A stretch of DNA of 27,842 nucleotides from Chara braunii (taxonomy: Eukaryota; Streptophyta; Charophyceae; Charales; Characeae): assembly GCA_003427395.1 (NCBI GenBank), contig BFEA01000009.1, positions 803,405 to 831,246 of the forward strand. The letters are read 5' to 3'. Every line of letters starts with the position of its first letter. The first letter of the stretch is position 1. The notes beneath the pieces were generated by a model that was given only the letters and a program-made list of their open reading frames with translations, searched no databases and was not told where the DNA came from. The translations under genes were made by a program, and so were the position numbers. Below are positions 9,384 through 19,595 of this stretch, piece by piece.

Positions 9384-10049
9384 TTGTGTGCTAGGGTACC
9401 ATACTTTGACGACGAGGATGCGCGCCCGTTCATAGTGTCGACTGACGCGGGACCAACTTCTGTTGGGGGACTGTTGTCGCAAAAAGACGCCGAAAGGAAA
9501 GAGAGACGCCTCGAATTCGAAAGCAAAACTCTGAATCCCGCGGAGAGAAACTATAGTCAGTTTAAGAAAGAGGTTCTGGCAGTTCTCCGATGCCTAGAGG
9601 CCTTCAGACATTATATCCACAGAAGGCGTTTTCTGCTCCATGTGGATTCGGTGGCGGTAGCCTCTGTTTTACAGAAGGACTTTACATTAATGGACCCCGC
9701 AATCGCGAGGTGGCTGATATGCACTCGATTATTTGACTACACAGTAGAGAAAATTTCTGGAACCAAGAATGTGGTGGCGGATGACATGTCACGAATCCCT
9801 ATAGTAAAGGGGCAGCCAGTTGGGGTTAGAATACTCATAGTGACGAGAGAGAGAAGTGCACCACGCTTCCTTCAGAACTTGTATGATGGGAAATTTCACG
9901 CAATAGGCTTGCACCTGGCTGGGAGCAAGAGCCCAGATCCTGAGATCCGTAGGCAAGCCCATCTATACTGTCTCAGGTGGGGACATCTATTCACGAGACC
10001 TAATGGGACGGGTATGCCCCTTCGTGCAGTATGTGACCCACAAGAGAGG
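9384..10049 (+). pseudogene. pol: RNase H domain, mostly intact
   Basis: Frame 0 is open for 222 codons. FIVSTDAG gives the first catalytic Asp (codon 9444), FKKEVLAVL the Glu (codon 9570), LLHVDS the second Asp (codon 9645) and NVVADDMSR the last Asp (codon 9780). All four metal-binding residues of the D-E-D-D set are present. The tail runs on toward integrase. This is the best preserved catalytic module of the element. The codon called first is only where the frame opens, since upstream coding entered from another frame near 9380. Confidence 0.8.
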
Positions 10050-10618
10050 TAGTTGATTATCAAAGAATTACATGATGGAATACTTGGTGAACACAGAGGG
10101 GTGACGGGGACGCATGAGAAGGTTAGACGACGGTACTAGTGGGAAGGTCAAAAAATAGATGTGGAGCGACTCTGCGCAACATGCGAAGAATGTTAGAAGA
10201 GAGCTCTCGTTAAATACAAGGAACCTCTTCACCCATCTTACCCCACGAGACCGGGAGAGAAGGTCCACGTTAACTTGGTGAAGATGCCCCGAGGAGTTGG
10301 GGATCCGAACTACATTGTGAACATTCAGGATGACTTCACGGGCTTCATTGACGGACAACTGCTCAGAACTAAGACATCCAAAGAAGTGAGAGGTTTCGTT
10401 TTATAATATCTATCGAGGTATGGTTGTGTGGGCACAATTGTTATGGATCGAGGTACATAATTTCTAACCGAAGAAGTATAAAATGTATTCGAAAGAGTTG
10501 GGGTGAGGATATTGCTAGCCACGACATATCATCCCAGACTAACGCTCCAGTCGAGCGTGGGCGTCAATCGCTAGTGCCGTCATTAACGAAGTGGTGTAAG
10601 GGAAAAGGAAAGGATTGA
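10050..10618 (+). pseudogene. pol: Integrase zinc-binding and catalytic core, multiple stops
   Basis: The same frame as RNase H continues without a frameshift to about 10,534. It is interrupted by stops at 10050, 10137, 10194, 10404, 10458 and 10479. LHDGILGEH and LCATC give the H-H-C-C zinc site. In the D-D-E core the first acidic residue is Asn (KVHVNLVKMP, codon AAC at 10272), the second Asp is at 10446 (VMDRG), and the Glu is at 10553 (APVERG). A one-base loss at about 10,535 moves the last part to frame 2. Allowing for it, the spacing is exactly D-x35-E. The enzyme inserts element DNA into the genome; this copy cannot. Confidence 0.8.
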
Positions 10619-11298
10619 CCACAATACTTCAGAGACACGATCTGGGCAGATAATGTAATCGTGAGAGCGAGTATCAGATACCCTCCTTATACTCTACGAT
10701 TCGGGAGGCATTGCCCACTACCTATAGAGTTCCATGTAGATAGTTGGACGACCGTTGCTTGGTGTGACAACATGACACATGAAGAACTCCTGGCAGCACG
10801 GACTAGATAAATTGCATATGGATGACAGCCGCTGATCGATTGGTTGTGGAAAGAGCAAAGGAAAAGGAACGGTGGGACAAAGATGTCAGAGTGAGGAAAG
10901 AAAAGATACAAGTGGGAGATCAAAAGTTGTTTTATGATGCTGCGTTAGAGAGGACTTGGTCAGGGAAGTTGGCAAATAGGTGGATGGGACAATACTGAGT
11001 AGTGGAGGCACTCGAGTGGGGAGCTTATGCAATAACTGAGCTGGATGGATCTAGATGGAAGGATCAAGTAGCCGGAGATAGGCTTCAACTCTTCAGACCG
11101 AGAGAAGTGAGGGTTCCTAAACCACTAGTTGTCGATCCGAAGGACGAGGGAAAAAGAAAGATGGAGGAAAAATTGTCCGTCCAATTCGAAAAGGGGGAGA
11201 GTTCACGGAAGAGAAAAAGAGTTACGGTCAAGAAAGTCAAAGGGTTGGCACTGGGGAAGAAAAAAAGATGCTTGTTCATACTTACTACGGATAAATGA
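10619..11298 (+). pseudogene. pol: Integrase C-terminal region with GPY/F-like module
   Basis: Frame 2 continues past the TGA at 10616 (FRDTIWADNVIVRASIR, then PLPIEFHVDSW) to TAA 10808. After a frame change near 10,815-10,830, frame 1 reads a charged helix (RAKEKERWDKDVRVRKEK) and WMGQY at about 10,980, with a TGA at 10996, where Ty3 elements have the G-P-Y/F module. It then continues AYAITELDGSRWKDQV to the TGA at 11296-11298. The tail is very lysine-rich. I see no chromodomain. Stops and the frameshift make it non-functional. Confidence 0.65.
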
Positions 11299-12640
11299 AA
11301 AGTCCGAGTCAGACAAGCTAACTGGCTAGATTATTCATCTCACCGACGGGAGCAACGCAAGAAGCACATGCACACAGACACTCGACAAATTAAACACAAG
11401 CCTAGAGCAAAACATCCTTTGAACCCGCAGGTAAACGACCATGAGGCTAAAAGAAAGTCACGACGTAGGGCCGGACACAACACTCGGCATAATATAGCGA
11501 AGACATCGTAACCTCGACGAGGATGTTGAGAAGAGGTTCGGGCTTCTGTCAAGTGACCAAATCCGGTCGGCCTCCCGGGTGTCAGCAATGTCGCTTGAGC
11601 TCAGGCGATCAACCTAACGGTCATCAGAACAATCTAGTGACCTGAAAGCGGGTGGACTAACGAGGGAGGACGATCAACCATCAGGGCTTGGTTAAGGTGA
11701 ATGGTACGGGTGCAATCACTACTTGCCCGAATCCCTAAAAGAGGTGCACAGGCGAAGGAACAAAAGTATCAAATCAATCGTCGGCAATATCGCATTGTAG
11801 TAAAACTCGCCAGAGGTTCGTTAAGTTTAAGACTATTCCCTCCAGCGCCCGCCCGACTCGAGCTTGTGTGCTAGATCGATTGACCGTAGAAGACTTCCAC
11901 TGTTGAACACTGTTTTCTCGAGAGTTTTTCAGTTCGAACCTGCGGGGCAGAACAAACACCAACTGCAGTTTCAGCCTACTTGACTAGTATCAGCTCGGGT
12001 TTGCGGGACGCCCGATGCAACAAGCTATGGTAACCTGTTCCCGGCTATGAATAATTGACTACTCTCTATTGGTAAATTTGTAACTCTGAGCTTTTTTCCC
12101 TCCTTCAAACTCTAATGTGCTCAGGGGGTATAACCTTAGGGTGGTGTCGTGAGTTACACACAATCCCTTAGACCAACTGGCTAATTACGAGAGGGCGTCG
12201 ATCCCCACTATCCTAACGCTCGTAAATATTAAATATTATTTATCTTTCTTTCATACCATCGTACTTAACGCTCCTTCTTGGGATCTGCTGAAGGGATAGG
12301 CTTCCACGTTCTCCTTTCGCAATTGTGAAAATGTGGAGCCATTGAGTGTAACCTCCCTGATAGTAGGAAGAGACTAACCCCCCCACTGTGATGTGCTATC
12401 CTGAAACGGGTGTAAGCTGAAAGTGGGTGTGAAGGGGGAACTCTACAGTTTAACGACCATCATTATGACTTATCTATGAATTTGTTACTGTATTGAAACC
12501 CTTGTGGAATTCGCGGAAAGATAGAATACAGGGAGGACACTCGTTGAACCGCTGAGGACCGATGAGGCGGGGACAGTGGGTGACAAATACTGTTGTTGCG
12601 GGCTTCAGCAGTTCAACAGCTCTTTCACCCCTGAACTTTC
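11299..12640. other. No gene recognised; flank or lost 3' LTR of the retroelement
   Basis: No open frame of convincing length or composition on either strand. A 3' LTR would be expected here, but no clear copy of positions 1-498 was found and no obvious polypurine tract follows the last stop. From about 12,100 the sequence begins to show GGGGGT-type words that lead into the satellite array. Confidence 0.4.
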
Positions 12641-14165
12641 GGGACAGCGTTATACAATATAGTTTTAAGGGTCATACTCTCACTTTGGGGGTGCAAGAAA
12701 AGTTCTGGGTGTGAATGATGATCTCGGAGTTAAGACGCACAACAATAAGGTTACAAAAAATAATTTGAGGTTACGACCTCCCAATAAAAGGGTAGAGAAA
12801 TTATTTAAAAGGTCATATTCTCACTTTGAGGGTGAATGAATTTGTTTCCGGGTGTAAATGATGACCTGGGGGGTTGTACGCACAGGTATAAGGGTACCAA
12901 AAATAATTTGAGGTTACGATCCCCCAATAAAAGGGTAGAGAAATTATTTGGGTGGTCATTCTGTCACTCTGGGGGTGCAAGAATCAGTTTCGGGTGTGAA
13001 TGATAACCTGGGGGTTAGGATCCACAACTCTAAGGGTATAAAAAATATTTTGAGGTTACAACTCCCCAGTAAAGGGGTAGAGAAATTATTTTAAGGGTCA
13101 TACTCTTACTTTGGGGGTGCAAGAATTAGTTTCGGAGTGTGAACGATCACATGCAGGGTAGAATACCCCGTTAAAGCGGGACAAATTATTTTGGGGGTCG
13201 GACCTTCTCTTTGGGGGGTTGAAATTGCTTTCGGGTTCTGAATGTTCACCTTGGCACTAAGACCCCCTGCAACAGAGGTTCAACAATTATTTTGGAGGTC
13301 ATACTCTCACTTTGGGAATGCATGAATTAGTTTTGGGGTGTGGACGATCAAGTGGAGGGTATGTCGAGTCGTTAAAGGAGGTAAAAAAATTAGTTTATAA
13401 TTCTCACTTTAGGCGGTTGAAATTAGTTTTGCGGTGTGAATTCGCAACGGAGGCTAAGACCCATTTCTGTAGGGTTACCAAAATCTCTCTAATGCTCGAA
13501 TTCTAACTTTAGGCTTGCACGAAATAGTTTCGGGGAGTGAACAATCACAGGGAGGGTATAATCCTCTGTTAAAATTATACAAAAACTATTTTGATGTTCA
13601 GTCTGTCAAATTGGGGAATTGAAATCTGCATGTACACGACATCGTAAACCCTTAACCCTCAGCCCTGAACACAACATCGTAACGAAACCCTTGTTTGGGT
13701 GATCATTCTGTCACTTTTGGGGTGCAAGAATCAGTTTCGGGTGTGAATGATGACCTGGGGGTTAGGGTTAGGATGCATAACTCTAAGGGTATAAAAACTA
13801 TTTTCAAGTGACAACTCCCAGTAAAGGGGTAGATAAATTATTTTAAGGGTCATACTCTCACTTTGGGGGTACAAGAATTAGTTTCGGAGTGTGAACGATC
13901 ACGTGCAGGGTAGGATACCTCGTTAAAGGGGGACAAAAAATATTTTGGGGGTTGGACCTTCTCTTTGGGGGGTTGAAATTACCTTCGAGTTTTGAATGTT
14001 CACCTTGGCACTAAGACCCCCCGCTACAGAGGTTCAACAATTATTTTGGGGGTCATACTCTCAATTTGGGGGTGCATGAATAAGTCTCGGGGTGTGAACG
14101 ATCAAGTGGAGGGTATGTTGCCCGTTAAAGGGGTACAAAAATTAGTTTGAAACTCTCACTTTGGG
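12640..14165. repeat. Diverged satellite array with about 142-bp and about 100-bp units
   Basis: The word group GGTCATACTCTCACTTTGGG plus GTGCAAGAATTAGTTTCGGG recurs with changes at about 12671, 12811, 12954, 13096, 13196, 13297, 13403, 13499, 13590, 13703, 13846, 13944, 14048 and 14150. Spacing is about 142 for the first intervals, then about 100, then 142 again once, then about 100. A block of roughly 470 bases (about 12,954-13,420) recurs at about 13,700-14,165, offset by about 750 bases, as a higher-order unit. Each unit also has a TTAAAGGGG and an AAATTATTTT motif. Confidence 0.75.
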
Positions 14166-14594
14166 CGGGGGAAAGTCGGGGTCGGGGGTTGGGGGTGGAA
14201 TCAAGAGTAAGGGAAAGGTCGGGGAAGGGGAGGGAAATCGGGATCAGGCAGGGGGGTGGCGGAGCGATCGCGCGCACGTGCGCCTAGGGGGAGGGGTTCA
14301 CGGGGGTAGGGAGGTGTGGAATTGGGAGGGCAGCGGAAGTGGGAGTGGAGCGGCGGGAGCGAAGAGGGAGTGGAGTACGGGGGGAAAGTGTCGGGGGAGT
14401 GTCAGGATCGGAGTTGGGGAGCGGGAGAAGGGGAGTCGTGGCGCGGGGGGGGTTTGGCGGAGTTGGGCGGAGGGGTGAGGGATGCGGGATGGAGGAGGAA
14501 GAGGTCGCGCGGTGGGGGGAAAAAGGTCACACAGTGGGACGGTTGCGCGATGGGAGGAAAATTCGCACGGGGAAGCGGGCGGATGGGGGAGAAT
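14161..14594 (+). other. G-rich, strongly strand-skewed tract
   Basis: The + strand is very rich in G and poor in C and T, with runs such as GGGGTCGGGGGTTGGGGG near 14,173. These could form G-quadruplexes. Open frames in this stretch are composition artefacts. It ends at the adapter sequence, so its true neighbour on the right is unknown. Confidence 0.55.
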
Positions 14595-14632
14595 CTGTCT
14601 CTTATACACATCTAGATGTGTATAAGAGACAG
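14595..14632. other. Nextera mate-pair junction adapter (library artefact)
   Basis: CTGTCTCTTATACACATCT (14595-14613) is followed at once by AGATGTGTATAAGAGACAG (14614-14632), its exact reverse complement. This is the transposase mosaic end in head-to-head form that marks circularisation junctions in Nextera mate-pair libraries. It is not genomic, and bases to its right come from another place than bases to its left. Confidence 0.97.
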
Positions 14633-14727
14633 GTTCAACAGGGATCGAGTACACGTTCTTCTTTTTGCGAGGTTCTTCTTCCTCGACCTGGGTTTTTCCT
14701 GCTTCCGACGCCCTTTCCATAACTCTC
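14633..14727 (-). other. Short segment beyond the adapter, coding-like on the minus strand
   Basis: This 95-base stretch lies between the adapter and the N gap. On the minus strand one frame is open throughout and reads MERASEAGKTQVEEEEP then RKKKNVYSIPVE, which has the look of real protein, perhaps retroelement gag. It is too short to name. Because of the adapter, it probably comes from a location kilobases away. Confidence 0.35.
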
Positions 14728-15287
14728 NNNNNNNNNNNNNNNNNNNNNNNNNNNNNNNNNNNNNNNNNNNNNNNNNNNNNNNNNNNNNNNNNNNNNNNNN
14801 NNNNNNNNNNNNNNNNNNNNNNNNNNNNNNNNNNNNNNNNNNNNNNNNNNNNNNNNNNNNNNNNNNNNNNNNNNNNNNNNNNNNNNNNNNNNNNNNNNNN
14901 NNNNNNNNNNNNNNNNNNNNNNNNNNNNNNNNNNNNNNNNNNNNNNNNNNNNNNNNNNNNNNNNNNNNNNNNNNNNNNNNNNNNNNNNNNNNNNNNNNNN
15001 NNNNNNNNNNNNNNNNNNNNNNNNNNNNNNNNNNNNNNNNNNNNNNNNNNNNNNNNNNNNNNNNNNNNNNNNNNNNNNNNNNNNNNNNNNNNNNNNNNNN
15101 NNNNNNNNNNNNNNNNNNNNNNNNNNNNNNNNNNNNNNNNNNNNNNNNNNNNNNNNNNNNNNNNNNNNNNNNNNNNNNNNNNNNNNNNNNNNNNNNNNNN
15201 NNNNNNNNNNNNNNNNNNNNNNNNNNNNNNNNNNNNNNNNNNNNNNNNNNNNNNNNNNNNNNNNNNNNNNNNNNNNNNNNNNNNNNN
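14728..15287. other. Assembly gap (560 N)
   Basis: Unknown bases. Long reading frames drawn across this gap are meaningless. Confidence 1.

Positions 15288-15291
<4 letters not shown>

Positions 15292-15371
<80 letters not shown>
15292..15371. repeat. (GA)n microsatellite
   Basis: About 40 uninterrupted GA units directly after the N gap. Its length probably stopped the assembly. Confidence 0.97.
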
Positions 15372-15374
<3 letters not shown>

Positions 15375-15449
15375 TGGACACATGAGAAGCAGCAGCCGAG
15401 TGAAGGTCCTGTCCGGCTCCATGAATGAACGAACACTGAATGAATGAAC

Positions 15450-15978
15450 AACGGAATGAACCAACCTCCCGCCCTGGGCCTAGGCCGAAGTGATATACCG
15501 GCCTAGGTCCAGGTGCGGAACAACCTGGTACCGGACCAGGGTCAGGCCGACGGCCTGAAACTGGTCCGGCCTCACTGCCGTGCCGTAGGGGTACCGCTAC
15601 AATGCAAATGACGGCCCAGATTGGCCTGAAACAGAATTCCCTGTGGCCTTGATGCTGTCTGCACACAACAAGTGAGTGTATGTGACCAAGGGCCTGGGCG
15701 CGACAGTTGACTTGGACCCTTGACTTTCCAGGGGGCAGTGCGTGGTTGCACTGCCTAGCGCAGGCCGTGTTTGTCCTGTGTTGTCTGGGCGCAGTTTTGG
15801 CCCCCCCACAGACTGCTGTGGAACACGGGTTACTGCATGGAGTTGGCTGTGGAGTTGGCTGCAGGGTGAACTCTAGTGGTGCCCTCGATGTGCTTGGCCG
15901 GTGATGCTTAGCCCGCCGAGGGCCCCACCTAATTTTGTGAGGGACGTTGGGCCCGGTTCCCGACTTTATAAATGTTGT

Positions 15979-16010
<32 letters not shown>
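15450..16010 (+). mobile_element. Possible poly(A)-tailed retroposed element
   Basis: A GC-rich segment ends in a run of 28 A (15983-16010) and is followed by AT-rich DNA of different character, as expected for a non-LTR retroposon or processed pseudogene. No protein is recognised in it. A B-box-like GGTTCCCGACT at about 15,954 is too weak and wrongly placed for a SINE promoter. I could not identify a target-site duplication, so the left limit is only the point where the GC-rich sequence starts. Confidence 0.35.
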
Positions 16011-16013
<3 letters not shown>

Positions 16014-17440
16014 TTTGCAAGTTGGAAGGCCCAAAAGAGAAAGGGACATGTTGGAAAGAACTTAAAAAAGAAGCATGGCTTTCAGAAATTGCAATATAAT
16101 TGGATATTCAGTTAAATAGAAGAAAAACAAACTGTAGAAAATAAAAAATTGAGAAAAACGGAAGTATGCAGACCCCTTTGGACACTTCAAGAATCCATCA
16201 TAGATAAGGCATGATCCCAACTGCCTCCTGTGTGAACCCTTACCAAGTTCAAAGATAAGGCATGGTCCCAACTGCTGCTCAGGTTGAGTGGAGATTCACC
16301 CTAAACCTGAAAGTCAAGCTCGTTGTGTCTTTTGCCCCGTTCTTGACCTGTTCATTTTCCCTGCACAGCTGGAGTCTGAAATGACCAAACCGAGGCAGTG
16401 GAGCTGACTGGTACCTCCAGTGCGCATTGCTGTGTATACAATAAGCGTCGATATCAACATCATGCTTCCCACAGCCACACACAGCACCTCACCACTCATT
16501 CGCTGGCACCCATCGCAATGCAGAATCTATTTTCGAAAGGCAGCACAGGTAACCCCAACAAACTACTTGTTCTGTGATGATACGTACCATGTACACTCGG
16601 GCACCGGAGGAAGGCAATGGATGAACAAAGTCCTGTTATTGAACTGTCGAGCACGACAAGTTGCCTGTCCCCACAGCTTAGCTAATATCGGCATCAACCC
16701 TGATCAAGGTCAATCTTTCTTGTCTCGCATCCACCTGCAAAGAAATGTAGCTTTTACAGGACCGCAACTCAGGATCAGAGGCACATAAATCACAAAGAAT
16801 TCACAGAGGCTTAGAGAGCTACTTATTTCACCAGAAAAAAAGAAGCTCTCTCTGGCACAGAGGCTTAGAGAGTTACTTACAGATTCATTGAAGGAAAAAG
16901 AAGAGCATCAGGAAAATTATCAGGGAAGCATTCCATCCACCAGAAAAAGGAGAATTGCTGGGGTGGGGGGGGGAGACATGAGAGAGACGGAGAAGTGCTG
17001 AAACTTGACTGGAAGACTTTTGCAGCAAAGGGGAATTCTACCCTCGGATAAGAACAGATACATAATCTGGGGGGGAAGAAGAAGAAAAAAACCATAATAT
17101 GAAGTCGAAAAAAGTCTCCTCATCAACGCGGGGCCTTATCACCATGTCGCCTCGCCAGCTTTGCCGCCAGCAGCACTGAATATGTCCGGGAGGATAAGCG
17201 AGGGGGTCCCGGGCAAGGAAAAACAGGATCATGCGGCCCAGTCTTTCAGACTGACAGCTGCAGTTTTACAGTATATATATTACAACCTTCACTAACCCCT
17301 CCTGTGCCCACTGATAGGACAAAAGCTGACCGAAGACCAAGACTGGAGCAAGAGCAGACAGATCCAAGCAGATTCGGAACATTCCCCTCCCAGTACCACA
17401 CCCAGTCACTCGACCGGCCTCTCCTCCTCCTCCTTCACCG
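16011..17440. other. No gene recognised; short internal duplications
   Basis: ATAAGGCATG(A/G)TCCCAACTGC occurs at about 16,203 and again at about 16,255. CACAGAGGCTTAGAGAG(C/T)TACTTA occurs at about 16,802 and about 16,857. An open frame at 16420-16788 on the + strand has no motif I can support. No other features seen. Confidence 0.5.
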
Positions 17441-17449
17441 GTGAATTCA

Positions 17450-17778
17450 GCAAGCAAACCTCTGCTGAGCACTTGTTCTCGTAGCACGCACTGCCAAAAT
17501 TCCAAGCCAGTTCACTGCCAGGTTCCGCAGACTTCTTCCCACAGTTTCAATGACAGAATTCGTGTGCAATCCCTCGACATTCATGGCCCGCACCGACGCT
17601 GGTCTCAGACCTAGCAGGCTCTTTTCCTTCACTGTCAATCCAGCAGACCTCTGCCGACCGCTCGTTCTCAGAGCATGCGCTGCCAAAATTCCAAGCCTGT
17701 TCACTGGGTTCCACAGAGTCACAGACTTCTTCCCACAGTTTCAACGATAGACTCCATGCGCAATCCCTGGACATTCAC
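17450..17778. repeat. Tandem duplication, 189-bp period
   Basis: The stretch from about 17,455 to 17,577 (including CTGCCAAAATTCCAAGCC at 17491, CAGACTTCTTCCCACAGTTT and CAATCCCT-GACATTCA) recurs at about 17,645-17,778 with scattered substitutions and small indels. CCAAAATTCCAAGCC starts at 17494 and 17683. Confidence 0.8.
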
Positions 17779-17946
17779 ATAGCCTGCATGTCTAACCATC
17801 ACAATCATATCTGGTTTGGGAGTTGGAAAAACAGCTAAGGGTGACATGCACATGAGAGCGGGAAAGCAAAAGAAAAGGCGAGGCAGTCAGTCCGAAAGGT
17901 TGGTCCATGCACATCGTAGCAGGCAGAAACACATATACCGCTGTCA

Positions 17947-18254
17947 TGTCATCAACATTCTGGTCGGCAGCAGCTCTATACAACCAGCATTCGCACACTG
18001 CATATCTCCATCGAGGCGTGGACGGAATCGTGGACACGAAAGATGTCCAGATGAGTGGAGAAGAACCAAAGACGAGGATCTCCGACTGTTTTCACTCATA
18101 ATGAAGAGGGCACGAGAATAGGGCAAGGAAGGGAATGGAACTACGCTCTCCTAGGTACCCACCGAAAAGTGCTTCTAGAGGGCCACGCCAACCAAGGTAA
18201 TCAGGATACAGGGATCATATGCTACTCGACACCAACTGTCTTGACGAGTACATG
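17947..18254. repeat. Dispersed duplication, copy 1
   Basis: Nearly identical to 20,348-20,753 in direct orientation, from ATCATCAACATTC at the left to GAGTACATG at the right. This copy is about 100 bases shorter: the sequence between GTCGG and CAGCAGCTCT in copy 2 is missing here. Both strands have open frames, but none with a recognised product. Confidence 0.9.
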
Positions 18255-18805
18255 CTGCCGAGATTGACAGCGAGGCTGTACACTAACCCGGTAGGTTAGT
18301 TTCGTAATTTTGTTTGGCTGAGGGCTAACCGAGAGACCTGCCTGTAAGGGAATTCGTGAGGGACAGATCTGCAAATCCGGGGAAATACAGGCCCGGTACT
18401 ACCAAATTCCTACAGCTACCCTAACTGCCTAAAGCAGGCCCGGGCTACCCCTAGGACAGACAGGCCCTAAGCGGCCTATACTGTTAGACGGTCCTATAGC
18501 CTATAGTCGGGTCCGGTAGGGGCCGAGAGGCCGAAAAACAGCAACAGTACCGGTCGGTCAGTCAGTCCGGTCTAGGTCTAGAGAGCCTATAGATAGGTTA
18601 GGCTCATCGGTTCAGGATTTTCGACAGTTCATTTCTCGCGAACAGCGTTGGAGAAGCCAAGCAAGTTGGTGGCGGTACCTGTTTACCGGTGGCATCCTGA
18701 GACAGGCCGCAACAGCAGCCATAGCCGGCCCTCTCTGAGCTTGCCACAGCTGGGGCATCCTCAGCGCATCTACCCCTGGGGGTATCTGCGTATGGCCGGG
18801 CTACT
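18255..18805. other. GC-rich segment, no gene recognised
   Basis: Rich in short CCTATAG, GGTAGG and CCGGTC words. Similar CCGG/GGCCTAGGTC words occur at 15,460-15,600, so both may be parts of one repeat family. Nothing else seen. Confidence 0.4.
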
Positions 18806-18986
18806 TGATTTTTTTATTAAAAAGTCACAAAGTATTATTGAATCGTAAGATGCTTGCACAGATAGCAATTCTTGATATCACAAGCTTTAAAAAGCTTCTA
18901 CTAGTTATAAATTAGTAAAGATATATATATATTTCTTATACAATACAATCTACTTCTTAGTAAAGTGAGTATTTCATTTTCTTCTT

Positions 18987-19023
18987 CTTTTTCTATCTAC
19001 TTCATCGAAGTAGATAGAAAAAG
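18987..19023. repeat. Perfect 17-bp inverted repeat, hairpin
   Basis: CTTTTTCTATCTACTTC (18987-19003) and GAAGTAGATAGAAAAAG (19007-19023) are exact reverse complements around a 3-base loop. Such stems are common as 3' end processing signals in plastid DNA, which fits its place beside the rpoC1 fragment. Confidence 0.85.
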
Positions 19024-19079
19024 AATGTAGTTTCATTGTAAATTTCTTATTTAGAATTTGTATAACAACTTCTATCTCA

Positions 19080-19351
<272 letters not shown>

Positions 19352-19595
19352 ATATTCAAAAACATAGAGTAGGATTTTTAGTGATTTATTAAAATGACAC
19401 TTTTTTAATTAAACCATCCATAGCTAAGTCACTGGTTACTCAAAATCATGGCTATTCTGTTGAGTTTTCCTGTTTTACAATTGCTATATTGAAAATTTCA
19501 TATATGCATCTGTTATTTATCTTAAATGAAAATGACAAAATGCTCAGAACGCCAAAAAGTCTGTGATTCTTTTCAACCAATGGGATTTGTGAAAA

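Larger units (their letters stand above)
499..11298 (+). mobile_element. Degenerate Ty3/gypsy LTR retrotransposon with a long 5' extension
   Basis: Coding remnants lie in the order expected for Ty3/gypsy: gag capsid, nucleocapsid knuckle, aspartic protease, reverse transcriptase, RNase H, integrase, all on the + strand. Integrase comes after RNase H, which separates this group from Ty1/copia. The element is dead: the reading frame changes many times and in-frame stops are frequent. About 5 kb of extra coding-like sequence sits between the putative primer binding site and the recognisable gag, which is long for the family. I could not find a 3' LTR matching positions 1-498, so the outer limits are uncertain. 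The left limit given is the candidate primer binding site and the right limit is the last open codon of the integrase C-terminal region. Confidence 0.85.

Noticed and set aside
13757-13772. GGGGGTTAGGGTTAGG, telomere-like
   Set aside because: Only two TTAGGG units inside a satellite variant; no array.
12640-14165. CRISPR-like repeat spacing
   Set aside because: Whole units are homologous, with no unique spacers, and the context is eukaryotic. It is a satellite.
15940-15982. SINE B-box-like GGTTCCCGACT
   Set aside because: Wrong end of the element and no A box.
14298-16020. Open frames of 260-460 codons across the N gap
   Set aside because: They exist only because N codons carry no stops; the rest is GA repeat and G-rich sequence.
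16420-16788. 122-codon + strand open frame
   Set aside because: No motif, no supporting neighbours, and composition like surrounding non-coding DNA.
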